Assembly: GCA_030220185.1 (NCBI GenBank)
Contig: JASPKZ010003437.1
Span: forward strand, 186,001 to 250,000
Reading direction: 5' to 3'
Origin: Diploptera punctata
Taxonomy: Eukaryota > Arthropoda > Insecta > Blattodea > Blaberidae
Length of the DNA stretch: 64,000 bases
Position 1 is the stretch's first letter; every line of letters starts with the position of its first letter. The notes under the pieces were generated by a model that worked only from the letters and a program-made list of their open reading frames with translations, was not told the origin of the DNA and made no database searches. Made by a program: the position numbers and the translations under genes. Positions 43,182-52,784 of this stretch are shown here, in pieces.

Positions 43182-44542
43182 TTGCCGCTCATACCGTTAA
43201 AATTCATTTGATGTTTGTAGGCGTTTTTATTTACTCGTTTTTGATGTGAATATTTAATCATCATTATGATAAATTATTATACTCAATATTTTATTTAAAT
43301 AACATTTAGGCATCTCTTGTCTTTCCAATTAATCAAAGCAAAGCTCGCTTTATTTTATATCAATTAACATATTATCTGGCTAGCACAAATTATTCATGAA
43401 ATACAGAGTCATAAAACACATTATAATCGTCGATCCTTCTCTTTCATAAATCATTAAACATATCTCGTCGCTGAGGGTTCTACTGCCCTAAATTTGTGTA
43501 TACAACACATAAAGAAAATATACGAAGTCTCCACTGGCTTACGTATAAACAAAGAATAATCATACTGAGGTCATATGTCGTCCTAGTAGATTTCTCAATA
43601 ATATCACCCTGTATGTAATTCAACACATACTAAAATTCGTGCATTTAGTTTATTAGCTAACTGATCGCCATTAAGACAAATCATGCTTCAAAATCTCATC
43701 AATTCTATTAATTCCTTAGGAGTCTTTTATTTTTATAATCAAGTACATTTTTATGCAATCATAGTAAACTTTAGCGTCAACAAAATCGCTTTTATCCGAA
43801 TTAATATAATACGTTATGGATTTTATAGGGTCCGCATTTGGAGCGTTAAAAAAATTAATATTTAAATATATATATATATATAAAAATGTTAATCATTCTC
43901 ATTATTAGAGTTCATTTTACATAAATTATTTAATGAAAGGTTAATTAAATCTTTACATTATGATTGTTATCATCATAATCAAAATTATTTTATTTCGTAA
44001 TATTTATCAAATAACTACTAATGATTTTTAATTACACAGGTCCATGTTGCTTATCAAATTCCAAAATTAAATGAACCCAGTTCCATTTGAAGATTCCTAC
44101 ATCTATAATTTATCATTATTACAGCAAGATTGGTATGTATAAATTGTCTACCATCATTTGTATTAAAAAAATATATAAAAGAAAATCTCTTAATTAATAA
44201 TTAATAATTGACATTCTTCCTTGTTCTTTCATTAATTAATGAGGGGAGAATCTGCCCGTAAATCGTCATGGATTTAATTTAATTTAAAATACACGATATG
44301 TCGGTATTCTCATTTAGTTATAATTATAATTATATAATTATTTTCTTAATATGTAAGATTACTCTGGTGACTTTCTTACTTCAACAACTATTTAACATTA
44401 TTCTCTCATTAAATTACACTTATTGTTATTTTCTTGGATCAATTAATCCTGGGTTCGATTACATACTAGTTCATGCATTTATTGTCCCTTTACCGAACAT
44501 TCAAAACGAAAAAAAATAAAAATAAAAATAAAAATTTGTCAA
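43179..44542. other. Interval with no recognised gene
   Basis: AT-rich DNA with short TA runs near 43870. No protein or shared repeat seen. Confidence 0.35.
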
Positions 44543-45544
44543 CTTTCACTCAGACTCCTAGATTAAGAAATTAAAATAATTAATTAATCAGGACATATAT
44601 TAAATCTCTATAGGACGAAATAATCGTCGTAGATATACGAAAACATAGATATGGAATCAAATCGTGAGAACACGAGGGATTTGATTTTTATATAATTAAA
44701 TAAAAATAAATTGAATTAAAGAAGTTGATAGGATCCCGAATAAACGACCAGTTAGTTTTTTTACGGAAACAATTTAGCAACTACATGGTACCGCTATTGC
44801 CAAGCGACAGATACTTGAAGCGGCGACAAAAGAGTTAACATTTGAGGAAATCTATTGTATTAGCGGAATACCGGACATTTCTTTGTAGACCAACAATCTA
44901 AGATCTTAAACCGAGCTTCGCTGACAGGTCGAGAACAAAGAATTGATGTAGGGCTTGGAAACTACAGCGTGAAGTAAACAACTCATTACAAGGAACTAGA
45001 CAAACCGCGAGAATGCGAAGCTAGCAAACAAGCTGGAAAATGTCACTCACCTAAACAAAGTTATATAAGACATTTAGACCGGAATTCCCCAGTATATGAA
45101 CTTTTGGTAGAACTGTATTTTAGAATGGGAGTATTCGGCCAGGGAACATGGTGGATCCTTGTCCAATCAAAAGACGGTGATCCCTTCCTGGAACCTAAGG
45201 AATCGTTGTCAGGCAATATAGTAAAGGGTTATATCACGACAAGGTAATGACCTCATGACGACACGATTACAGAGAGAGGGTAAACGAAGTTTTTGTTATA
45301 CCCAACAAAATTATGTTAAGTTAGTTCTTCGTAGCTCACCGAGGCGGGAGTCGGAACAGACTCACCGACATAGTTGTCAATCGGCACAATGGCCATCATA
45401 TAGCAAAAAACATAACTTTAGGAATTTCACACTTAGGAACAATTCGGCCATGATAGATCCTCAGAGATTCCATCTTGGATTCTAAATGCGTTTCTTTGGT
45501 CAGTACCTTGTCCGACATTAAATGCGTCTACAATCATACGTGTA

Positions 45545-46863
45545 GAACTTCAGCTCTGATATTGGTAATGTATTGGTACCAGCGCCTGGGTGCGCTTTGA
45601 CCCATTCTTACATTTATTTTTATCATTATTGTGTAGTCGTAATGTTGGAGTTGAAAAGGTGTCCCGATTCAACTTTTTTTAAAATTTTGGTTGATTTAAT
45701 TTGTGGAAATGAGGGTGTATATGACTTGGAGAAGTTCTGGGTTTTGTAGGATTGTTGTGACAAGATTTAGGATTGATTGGAGTAAGGAATTTGGGATAGT
45801 TGTGAGAAGGGTTAGGATTTGTTGGAGAGAGGAATTTGGGGAAGATGGGATGTCTGGAGTGGGATTGGATTCTGGGTTTCTTGTAGGTGTAGTTGGACTA
45901 GGTTTGGTTGGAATAGTTGTTGTTGGACTAGGCTTGACTGTGGTCTTCTGCCTGGTCTGATATTGCCTATGTTGTGTAGACTGTAGGTATCTTTGGAACG
46001 CTGGGCATTGCCGATGGCTCGCCGCGTGTTCCATGTTGCAGTTGGTGCATTTAGGTGTGGTCTGGTCACATTCTGCTACTCTGTGTTCTCCTGAACACCG
46101 GACACATCTCTCATCGCCCTGAAACAGTGCTTCGCTATGTGTCCAAATCCTTGGCAGTTGAAGCACTGTGTCCCTCCTGTCGGGTTTCTGTAGGATTCTA
46201 GGCGAACTTCGATGCCAAATAGTTCGTCGAGATCTTCTTTTAATCTTGCTTTTAGGTCCTTCGTTTTGTGAAATGTCAGGACGAAGACTGGTAGTTCTAT
46301 TGTTTTCAGCTCGCCGTTTCCTCGAAAGTGTTTTTCTAAACTGCGTACTTCAATTAGTGGCAGTTTCCGATGCATTATTTCGACATACATGTTTGCTAAT
46401 GTGATGGAGGGTGGGAGGCCTTTCATGGTGGTTTTAAATATTGGTGGTAGGCCGATTCCGCGGGTGTAAAATGGTGTTTGAGATTCCTTTAGGTGTTTGT
46501 ATGCCTGGTCGTAAGCTTTATTTGTAGTTGTACGTATCGTTAAGCGGCCTTTATTGTACCGCATCGATACGTATTTTCTATTGCCGGCAGTGATACACTC
46601 GAGCTTGTAGGGGGTGATTTCCTTGGTGTTAACCACTATAGGTGGTGGCGTTTCTGCTTCGTCGATGTCTAGTTGTTCAAAGAGGTTTCTGGTTCCAATT
46701 GGTGTATAGGTTCTCTTGGTGCGGGATTTCTTAGCAGTGTGGCGGGCGGGTGGGAGGGAGAATCCCTCGTCATACGTTCCCGTGCTGGACGTCTTCTTCG
46801 TTGTCGATCCGTTCATCGTAGCGGGGGCTCTTCAGTAGAATAGAATCATAGAAATAGAATAGA
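45545..46863 (-). mobile_element. Gag-only fragment of a Jockey-type LINE, in E repeat copy 2
   Basis: This 1.3-kb insertion carries an ORF1 with little else. Neither an endonuclease nor an RT follows the ORF, which is odd because LINE truncation normally removes the 5' end. TAGAA is present near both junctions (45543-45547, 46860-46864), a weak TSD. No poly-A tail is seen. It could be a non-autonomous gag-only element or the result of deletion or recombination. Confidence 0.65.
45696..46816 (-). pseudogene. Jockey/X-element-like gag (ORF1) with zinc knuckles, frameshifted
   Basis: The first frame (46076-46816, 246 codons from ATG) has a basic N-terminus, then a PRE_C2HC-like domain (MKGLPPSITLANMYVEIMHR, LPVFVLTFHKTKDL) and the first knuckle CFNCQGFGHIAKHC. 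A 1-nt deletion near 46108 shifts the frame. The second frame (45696-46166) continues with CVRCSGEHRVAEC and CTNCNMEHAASHRQC knuckles, a Pro/Thr/Ser-rich stretch and a hydrophobic C-terminus. It would be a nucleocapsid-like RNA-binding protein of a non-LTR retrotransposon. Confidence 0.8.
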
Positions 46864-47105
46864 AACCAGTGTCCACTTCAATTAATAAATAAAGTACACT
46901 TATTAAAATTCATCTAGCGTAGTCTTGCGCCGGCCAGCTCCTTGCAATCCCTGAAGATAAAGAACCTTAACTCTACGAATTTCCGACCTGAGCAACCCAA
47001 ATTCTCATACATAGAGCATTCCTTCCATATTCCTGACGCCCACTAAATCCCATCTTCACCTCTTCACCATTATATCATTATACCCATAAATAATCCCCCC
47101 TTAAA

Positions 47106-47127
47106 TGGCGCCCCACGTTGGGCGCCA
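47106..47127 (-). other. Near-palindrome resembling a tRNA-Lys primer-binding site
   Basis: The 22-bp sequence begins TGGCGCC and ends GGCGCCA, with two internal mismatches to a perfect palindrome. On the minus strand, TGGCGCCCAACGTGGGGC would be complementary to the 3' end of an insect tRNA-Lys(CTT) with its CCA. It sits between two E-type repeats that point away from it. The assignment is from memory of the tRNA sequence. Confidence 0.5.
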
Positions 47128-48507
47128 GTATGGGGCAATGGATTATTGCTTGCCCCAATGTCGGGTGGCAATATGGGATAAGGTTATAGGTCAATCTCAG
47201 GTTTATTTGGATAGTAAAGGATTTAGTGGACGCTGGATTCGCAAAGGACTTCCCCGGTTCACTGGGGAATTTAGGTGTTAGGTTCGCTCAGGTCAAAATA
47301 TCGGTAGGCATGAGTTCTCACTCAGGGATTCCACAAGGACTTCGTCGGGCAGAATTATTGTGTAGAATGCGTCGTTTTGAATGTACTTTATTATTTCTTG
47401 AAGCACGTGAAGTGTTGGAACACTGTACAAGCTTTAGTTTTATTCCCTCGCACTGATCTCCAGTCGGTGATGTCGTTCGTCGTGGGGTTACCCCGTTAAT
47501 AATTATTCGATGGCCTACTCACTCACTGATTTATGACTTAACTTATAAAGTTCAAATATCCAGGCGATTAAAAAAAATGTTTAAGTCACGATACTTCGAT
47601 GAAAAATGCTAAGTCCAAAATTTAAGTTAAATTTCCACTGGTGACCATGCTGCCAGTGTGTCGAAGAGTCTTTATATGTGTGTAGAAGAAGTGACTTTGT
47701 ATAAGTTTGTAGAACGAGTGTAGGACGAGTGTGTAGGCGAAGTGACCCAGAGGAGTCTCCCTCACCTATTAGGTAGACTCGGTTCTCCCACTATATCGAC
47801 CTCGTGGACCTGAGATCAGTGCTTAGGCAAACATCACAAACATATCATTGGTTAATGTACCCTTATATTATAATCAAGAGGGTGTTACAAATTTGTTATT
47901 GGCGATTTATGCCGTCGGAGGTTGGGCCCTATCCGTGCTGGCTTCACGTACAGTCGGGTCACAAGTAGTAACTAGGCTTGGGTCTTCCCTAGGTCATTAA
48001 TCTCTACTAGTAGTAGGCTTTAGACGCTTCAATTTTGCTATCATACCACACTTTTTGCTAACGTTCTTTGTCTCAAGATGAAATCCCCGCTTGTAAATTC
48101 AGTTATTGTGTTATGGCTGTCAACATAAATCTGTTAACTTCTGACTTACAAGATATTGCCACTCAATCCTGAGAGTAAGGGATTTGTCAACATTTTAATT
48201 ATTTATACATGTGTCGGCCACTTCCGCCTTAACAAAAGAAAGGGTGGCATTACCTGAGTTCTCGTTACCGTTGTTAATGACTAGTCATTTAATTCCCATT
48301 GATACTATTTTCGTCGGATCATTTTGTACGACATTTATTCTTACATAAACGTGTTCTACTCGCTTACCTGATTTATTTAAGTATACATATGGCCTAAGTC
48401 TAATAACTGCTTCTCTCAATGATCTTTCTAATTGTTTGTGATTTTTATTGCCCGGCATTGGAATTTATTTATTCAATTACTCTATACAAAGGAGGCTGAG
48501 TGAATGA
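47128..48507 (+). repeat. E-like repeat, copy 3 (diverged), facing copy 2
   Basis: Scattered blocks align in order with E copy 1 on the plus strand: GATTTAGTGG(G/A)CGC, TTCGCTCAGGTC / TTGCTCAGGTCGG, a GAA...TTTATT... segment near 47380, TGTCGTTCGTCGTGGGG, and a terminal GGAGGCTGAGTGAATG versus GGAGTCTGAGTGAAAG. Divergence is much higher than between copies 1 and 2. The 76-codon frame at 47226-47456 is probably fortuitous. Confidence 0.5.
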
Positions 48508-48652
48508 CTTGCTACAACTTCTAAAGGACCATTGACAATAGAATAATTTCATAATTATTTTCTAAAATCCTGGCCAGAATCATCAGAAAATTAAAATAAT
48601 AAAATAAAAACCGGTGTAATAGGTTGCGGACTTATCGGATTTTTAGTGAATC

Positions 48653-48743
48653 GTTGTAAGAGCTCAATTCGTAGAGCGGTGGACTGTAGTGGTATATAAT
48701 TTCAGTAATCCGTAGGTCGCTGATTCAAATCCGAGCATGAGGA
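48653..48743 (+). pseudogene. tRNA-Tyr(GTA) relic with intron
   Basis: GCTCAATTCGTAGAGCGGTG, then GACTGTAG (anticodon GTA at 48686-48688), about 18 nt of intron-like sequence (48690-48707), ATCCGTAGGTCGC and a T arm with TTCAAAT follow the eukaryotic tRNA-Tyr layout. The acceptor ends (GTTGTAA and CATGAGG) do not pair, and the T stem is damaged. It is a pseudogene or the head of a tRNA-Tyr-derived SINE. Confidence 0.55.
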
Positions 48744-48841
48744 TATTTTTAGAAGAGTATTAAGCAATTAAATTTTCATGGGATTCAGGATTATGACAAT
48801 CAATTACACTAAAAATAAAAAAATAATAGTTTAAAAAACTG

Positions 48842-49500
48842 ATACAACACACTTTATTAGTAACCCAAACTGAAAAATAAAAATAAATAATACTTTAAAA
48901 AAAACTAAAACAACACGCTATATTAGAAAACCGAACTAAAAAATGAAAAATAATTTTAATTTCCAACACGCTTGGGATAAAATTAATGTGGTCAACAAAA
49001 AACTCATCTCCAACACATATAGAATAAAACTAGAGTTATCTACAAAAAAAATAATTTTACCATCAAACGCATGGGATGTTTTTTTTATGGTTTTTACGTT
49101 TTCTTCTTAGACACATTACTTTTACCAATATCTGTTTATTATCAAATATATTAATTGATACAGAGCATCCCACGCTTTTGATAGTAAAATTATTTTTTTG
49201 TAGATAATTCTGAATAAATAACAAAGTAAATCAATCATATATTTTCACCTAAAAATATGGCTGTAATTATTCATCTGAAATGATTAATTGATGAATAGGT
49301 TAAGATTTTATAAACTGAAATTTGGTTATATACCTTCACAGCTCCTACAAGGACCGAGGTATCCCTAGATGTGTTGGAGATGATTTTTTTGTTGACCACT
49401 TTAATTTTATCCCAAGTATGTTGGAAATTAAAATCATTTTTCATTTTTTAGTTGGGTTTTCTAATAAAGCATGTTGTTTTATTTTTTTAACTATTATTTA
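48842..49500. repeat. Foldback repeat with arms over 160 bp
   Basis: Positions 49036-49078 pair with 49166-49207, sharing CATCCCA(T/C)GC, TTTGAT(G/A)GTAAAATTATTTT and TTGTAGATAA. Positions 48890-49035 pair with about 49355-49500, sharing TTTCCAACA and GATAAAATTAA(T/A)GTGGTC. The right arm is split by an extra segment at 49208-49354. The loop spans 49079-49165. Arm 1 also contains a local direct duplication. No coding capacity. Confidence 0.7.
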
Positions 49501-49800
49501 TATTTACCTTGAATACTACCATCTTCCTCAACTATTTAAAATTTTCGTTGATTTCACTCTAGGCCTTTCAATGCATGCTTCATCTTCTGGAGTTGTTGTA
49601 GTAGTATTTAATTAACTGTATGTCTAATAGAGGGTTTTGCTCATTAGGCATATTTTCGTTGAGAATCTTTGTATTCTTGGCCTTCATGATAATTTCAATT
49701 TCTTCTAAAATGTTAATTTTGTGTCTGTTGTTTTTTCTGTGTATACTTGATATCGTATTATCGATATTGTTGAAATTGTCGCTACTTTCTGAAATGTGTT

Positions 49801-49852
49801 TAGCGAAATTTGATTTGAATGTTAAAGGAGAAGGAAAATCAAATTTCGCTGT
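49801..49852. repeat. Short perfect inverted repeat (hairpin) abutting a Tc1 fragment
   Basis: AGCGAAATTTGATTT near 49801-49815 and AAATCAAATTTCGCT at 49838-49852 form a 15-bp stem with a loop of about 22 nt. It ends exactly where the Tc1 transposase similarity starts, so it may be the terminus of an element inserted there. Confidence 0.6.
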
Positions 49853-49943
49853 TCACGAGATTTGAATCCGATCGAAAATGTGTGGGCTAAGATAAAAATG
49901 GAGATGAACTCTAATTGGCCTGCAGATGCACGTGAACCGAAAG

Positions 49944-50808
49944 TGCGATTTTCGGTTCGTAGCATCAGTGCCGTTATCCTCCTTGAACTGAAATATTCGT
50001 GAACTATTCCAGTATCCCTTCTCTATGCATCTACCCCCACTCTCCTTTTTACCTCTCCTATTGCGCTGTTTGTACTGCGCATCTCCCCTTCTACCTCGGA
50101 ACGCTCAAATACAATACGCACATTCAGAACATTATCATTCGATCGGAACATTTTGTTGGAACTACGTCGTCTGGAGCACGCGAGTGGCGTGTTATAAGTT
50201 TTTGGTCCGGAGGAACGTATGTGTGAATTTGTTTGAGAGAGTTATGATATTTTTTTAGGTTAATAATTATTAATTTGTTTTCTTTTAAATTCAAGAATGA
50301 TTAATACTGTTATTTGATTATATTTTTGTTATACTTCAGACGTACTATTTATATTAAACATCATTTTTTATATACATCATGTTTAATGTTCAAATTATTT
50401 ATGTGTATACTGACTGCTATTGGGCATATTCCCGTACACAAGCTTATTTATTTAGGAGATCATGCAAACTTCTTTTTTCCATCTAGCTTTGATGGTTAAT
50501 AAAAATAATGATACACCCAGTTTAGCTAAGTATCATAGATTACTCAAGTGTTTTTAGATCTACTGTTGATTGATGTCAAGCGTTTGGAAAAGAAAGATGA
50601 ATCAATCTTTGCTTCTTATGGGCCCGGGCAAAGGCTTTTGATTAATAACACTGATTGTCATGAACTCAAGACTAATATATACAAGGGAAACAAAAGACGA
50701 TACACGGCGTCGCAATAAATGGTTTACTATCGCGAGTTTAATATAATAATGGTAACAAACGGCACTAATGGTAGTAGAACGCGGGTAAAAAAATTATAAG
50801 GCGCCACA
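49944..50808 (+). repeat. 5' LTR (about 865 bp)
   Basis: It begins with TG right after the CGAAAG duplication and ends ATTATAAGGCGCCACA just before the primer-binding site. The same terminal block (ATTATAAGGTGCCACA) closes the element at 52169-52184. The exact end is uncertain by two or three bases. Confidence 0.65.
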
Positions 50809-50811
50809 GAA

Positions 50812-50822
50812 TGGTAGCAGAG
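50812..50822 (+). other. Primer-binding site, initiator tRNA-Met-like
   Basis: TGGTAGCAGAG matches the complement of the 3' end (CTCTGCTACCA) of insect initiator tRNA-Met. It lies 3 nt after the LTR end, the expected position for priming minus-strand synthesis. Confidence 0.7.
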
Positions 50823-51211
50823 TGCGTGGTTGTTTTGTTTCTTTCTGTTTAGAAAAGAATGTTGTATTATATTGGCAATAGTTCAGGTGGTCGTCGATTC
50901 AAAATTTTTGAACTTGAGTTTTGGTTCTGGATTCAAGAACCAGAAGAGAGAATATACTCTGAGTGATCTTAAATGGTTTTTGGAATTATAAAATGTTTTG
51001 ATATCGACATTTTTCAGAGATATTACGTCGTGGATGATTATTTGTTTTCGAGACTCATTATCTACGTAAAGGTTATTGAAATGTGCTTGAATTGTTTATC
51101 GTAAATAAATTGATTCATCTCTCCTTGTTTATAAACATAGAGTAATTTATGCATAACGAATTGCGTTCTTTTACAGCTGTTTATACCTTTTGTTTACTCT
51201 GTTTAGTAAAC

Positions 51212-52170
51212 ATGCCTAGTTGGATTGATGTTGTATCTAAGGACAATTTAGTCCGAGAGTTGAGCTTATTAGGTATTGACATTGAAGGCGACGTAAACAT
51301 ATTACGTCAACGAATTAAGATTCCTTTGAATTCTCTGCTCCCTGCTGAACAAACATTGCTAAAACGAAAGTTTATCGTAGACAGTGCTGTTAGTGAAGAT
51401 AATTCTGTAGAGCAGAATAAGAATATTGTTGATCGTAGAACTGGCTTTATCAAAGATTTTTCTGGCGGAATCGCTTCCAACATTTCTTCTGACATCGAAG
51501 AAAATAATCAGCGAATTTTTCGAGAGTTAATTAGGAAAGTCGATCCCTGTGATGGAAGTGATAAGGGATTTTAGTTTTCTTCCTAATAAAACTCAATTCG
51601 ATTTTTGAATTGAGACTAGTTAAAGATGACTATTTTGTTAATTCGATTTTGAGTTGTATTGGAGGAATCCTATTGAAGGTGTGGAATAACGTCGTTAAAT
51701 TGAGATCAAATTGGTTCGAGAGTTTAGAATATGTGAAATGTTCGTTATTGCCTACCAGGTTGTTAGAAGATTACTGGATTAAATTTGTGTCTCGTCGATT
51801 CCAACTTTCTGAGGAATCTTTATTGGAGTTTATTTCCGAAATTCAAGGATCTTCTTTGATATTGAACTCCCAGTTTTCGGAAGAAAATTTGATTGATATT
51901 ATTCTTCAAAATGTCTTCTGCCATTAGACAGCATTTGATCTTTGCTACAAAACCCAAAATGTAGCAGAAATGTATGGCTTGGCAAGAAAACTTTTAAATC
52001 GCTGAAAAGCAAAAGAACTTTAGCGAGAAACGTATGACTGATAATTCAAGTAGAGCAAGCGCTCCTGTGAATCGTTCTTCACGCAATAATTCCTGGCAGC
52101 AGAAAAGTAATATCCAATGTTGGAAATGCCAGCGCTTTGGACATCTTTCTAGAGGGTGTCGATCTAAAAT
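51212..52170 (+). pseudogene. LTR-element gag with CCHC knuckle, frameshifted
   Basis: From ATG at 51212: MPSWIDVVSKDNLVRELSLL, a region with a heptad-like leucine pattern, then frame changes near 51560 and 51600. A capsid-like segment follows at 51610-51927 (LPTRLLEDYWIKFVSRRFQL), then AFDLCYKTQNVAEMYGLARK. Finally comes the zinc knuckle CWKCQRFGHLSRGC at 52118-52159. A gag packages retroelement RNA. This copy has at least three frame breaks and stops, and no pol follows. Confidence 0.7.
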
Positions 52171-52339
52171 TATAAGGTGCCACACACGAAAGGCAAAAGA
52201 TGGCTAATGGGCACAAATTCAAGACACCTGGGATGCTCTAGCCGGTCATCCACGTGCCTGTAGAAATTTAATTGCATCAATGCCCCGCAGATTGAGAGCA
52301 GTAATGAATGCTGAGGAAGATTCATGCATCCGATATTGA

Positions 52340-52738
52340 TTTTGTTTTTGTTAAAGTTTTCATTTTAGAATATATTATTTTCTTTCCTCATTTACTTATT
52401 AGAAAAAGGTTTTAATTTATGTTTTTTGTGTGCATTATAGCCATAAAACTCAAATATAAAATTAAATATGAAAGTACATTACAGGCAAAATTATATTCTA
52501 ACATTCCATTAAAAATAAAAAAGGTAGAACGGGAATCGAACACGTGAGGTTACGAAGGCAGACGATGTCTATTAAACCTCTCGACCACGGAAGCACACTA
52601 AGGCAATCTCTCTCTTTAATATTGCACGAGTGTGCACTGAACTAGCAAATAATTATTGAAAACGCGTTGATGTGAATACGGCTTTTGCGAGCGCTCACGG
52701 AGTTCCCCGTTCGATTGATAGTATCAGCGGATGACTCT
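52340..52738. other. Spacer with a tRNA-like segment on the minus strand
   Basis: Positions 52518-52600 on the minus strand read GCTTCCGTGGTCGAGAGG ... GTGTTCGATTCCCG, an A-box/B-box-like pair about the right distance apart. This is probably a decayed SINE head. The rest is unassigned. Confidence 0.4.
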
Positions 52739-52762
52739 TTTTTTTTTTTTTTTTTTTTTTTG
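52739..52762. repeat. Poly-T tract
   Basis: About 23 consecutive T. In the minus orientation it could be a poly-A tail for an element to the right, but that element (family F) continues only from about 52785. Confidence 0.7.
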
Positions 52763-52784
52763 CCTAAGGGTGTACTTGTTACTG

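Larger units (their letters stand above)
44543..47090 (-). repeat. E repeat, copy 2, interrupted by a gag-bearing element
   Basis: The reverse complement matches E copy 1 in full order. It occupies 44543-45544 and 46864-47090, interrupted by 45545-46863. It retains the empty target site of the 34543-36448 RTE-A insertion (45232-45246) and an uninterrupted version of the RTE-B target region near 44590-44610. Its right end lies 15 bp from a palindrome resembling a tRNA-Lys primer-binding site. Confidence 0.8.
49944..52186 (+). mobile_element. Ty3/gypsy-like LTR retroelement remnant (5' LTR, PBS, gag, truncated)
   Basis: It starts TGCGATTTTC and ends GGTGCCACACA, flanked by CGAAAG at 49938-49943 and 52187-52192. 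The order is 5' LTR, primer-binding site, gag. Then the gag zinc knuckle jumps directly to the last 20 bp or so of a 3' LTR. Protease, RT, RNase H and integrase are missing. The junction shares ATTATAAGG with the 5' LTR end, suggesting a microhomology-mediated deletion. Confidence 0.75.
49853..52339 (+). pseudogene. Tc1/mariner-like transposase C-terminus, split by an LTR element
   Basis: The left part (49853-49943) encodes SRDLNPIENVWAKIKMEM followed by NSNWPADAR. The right part (52187-52339) encodes WAQIQDTWDALAGHPRACRN, then LIASMPRRLRAV and a final IRY stop at 52337-52339. Together they are the DDE-domain C-terminus, with the NPIEN(V/L)W motif and the SMPRRLRAV tail typical of Tc1. The N-terminus is absent and a stop precedes WAQIQ. 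The intervening 2.24 kb is an LTR retroelement. Confidence 0.85.

Noticed and set aside
47226..47456. 76-codon plus frame in E copy 3
   Set aside because: The homologous parts of E copies 1 and 2 are not open in that frame.
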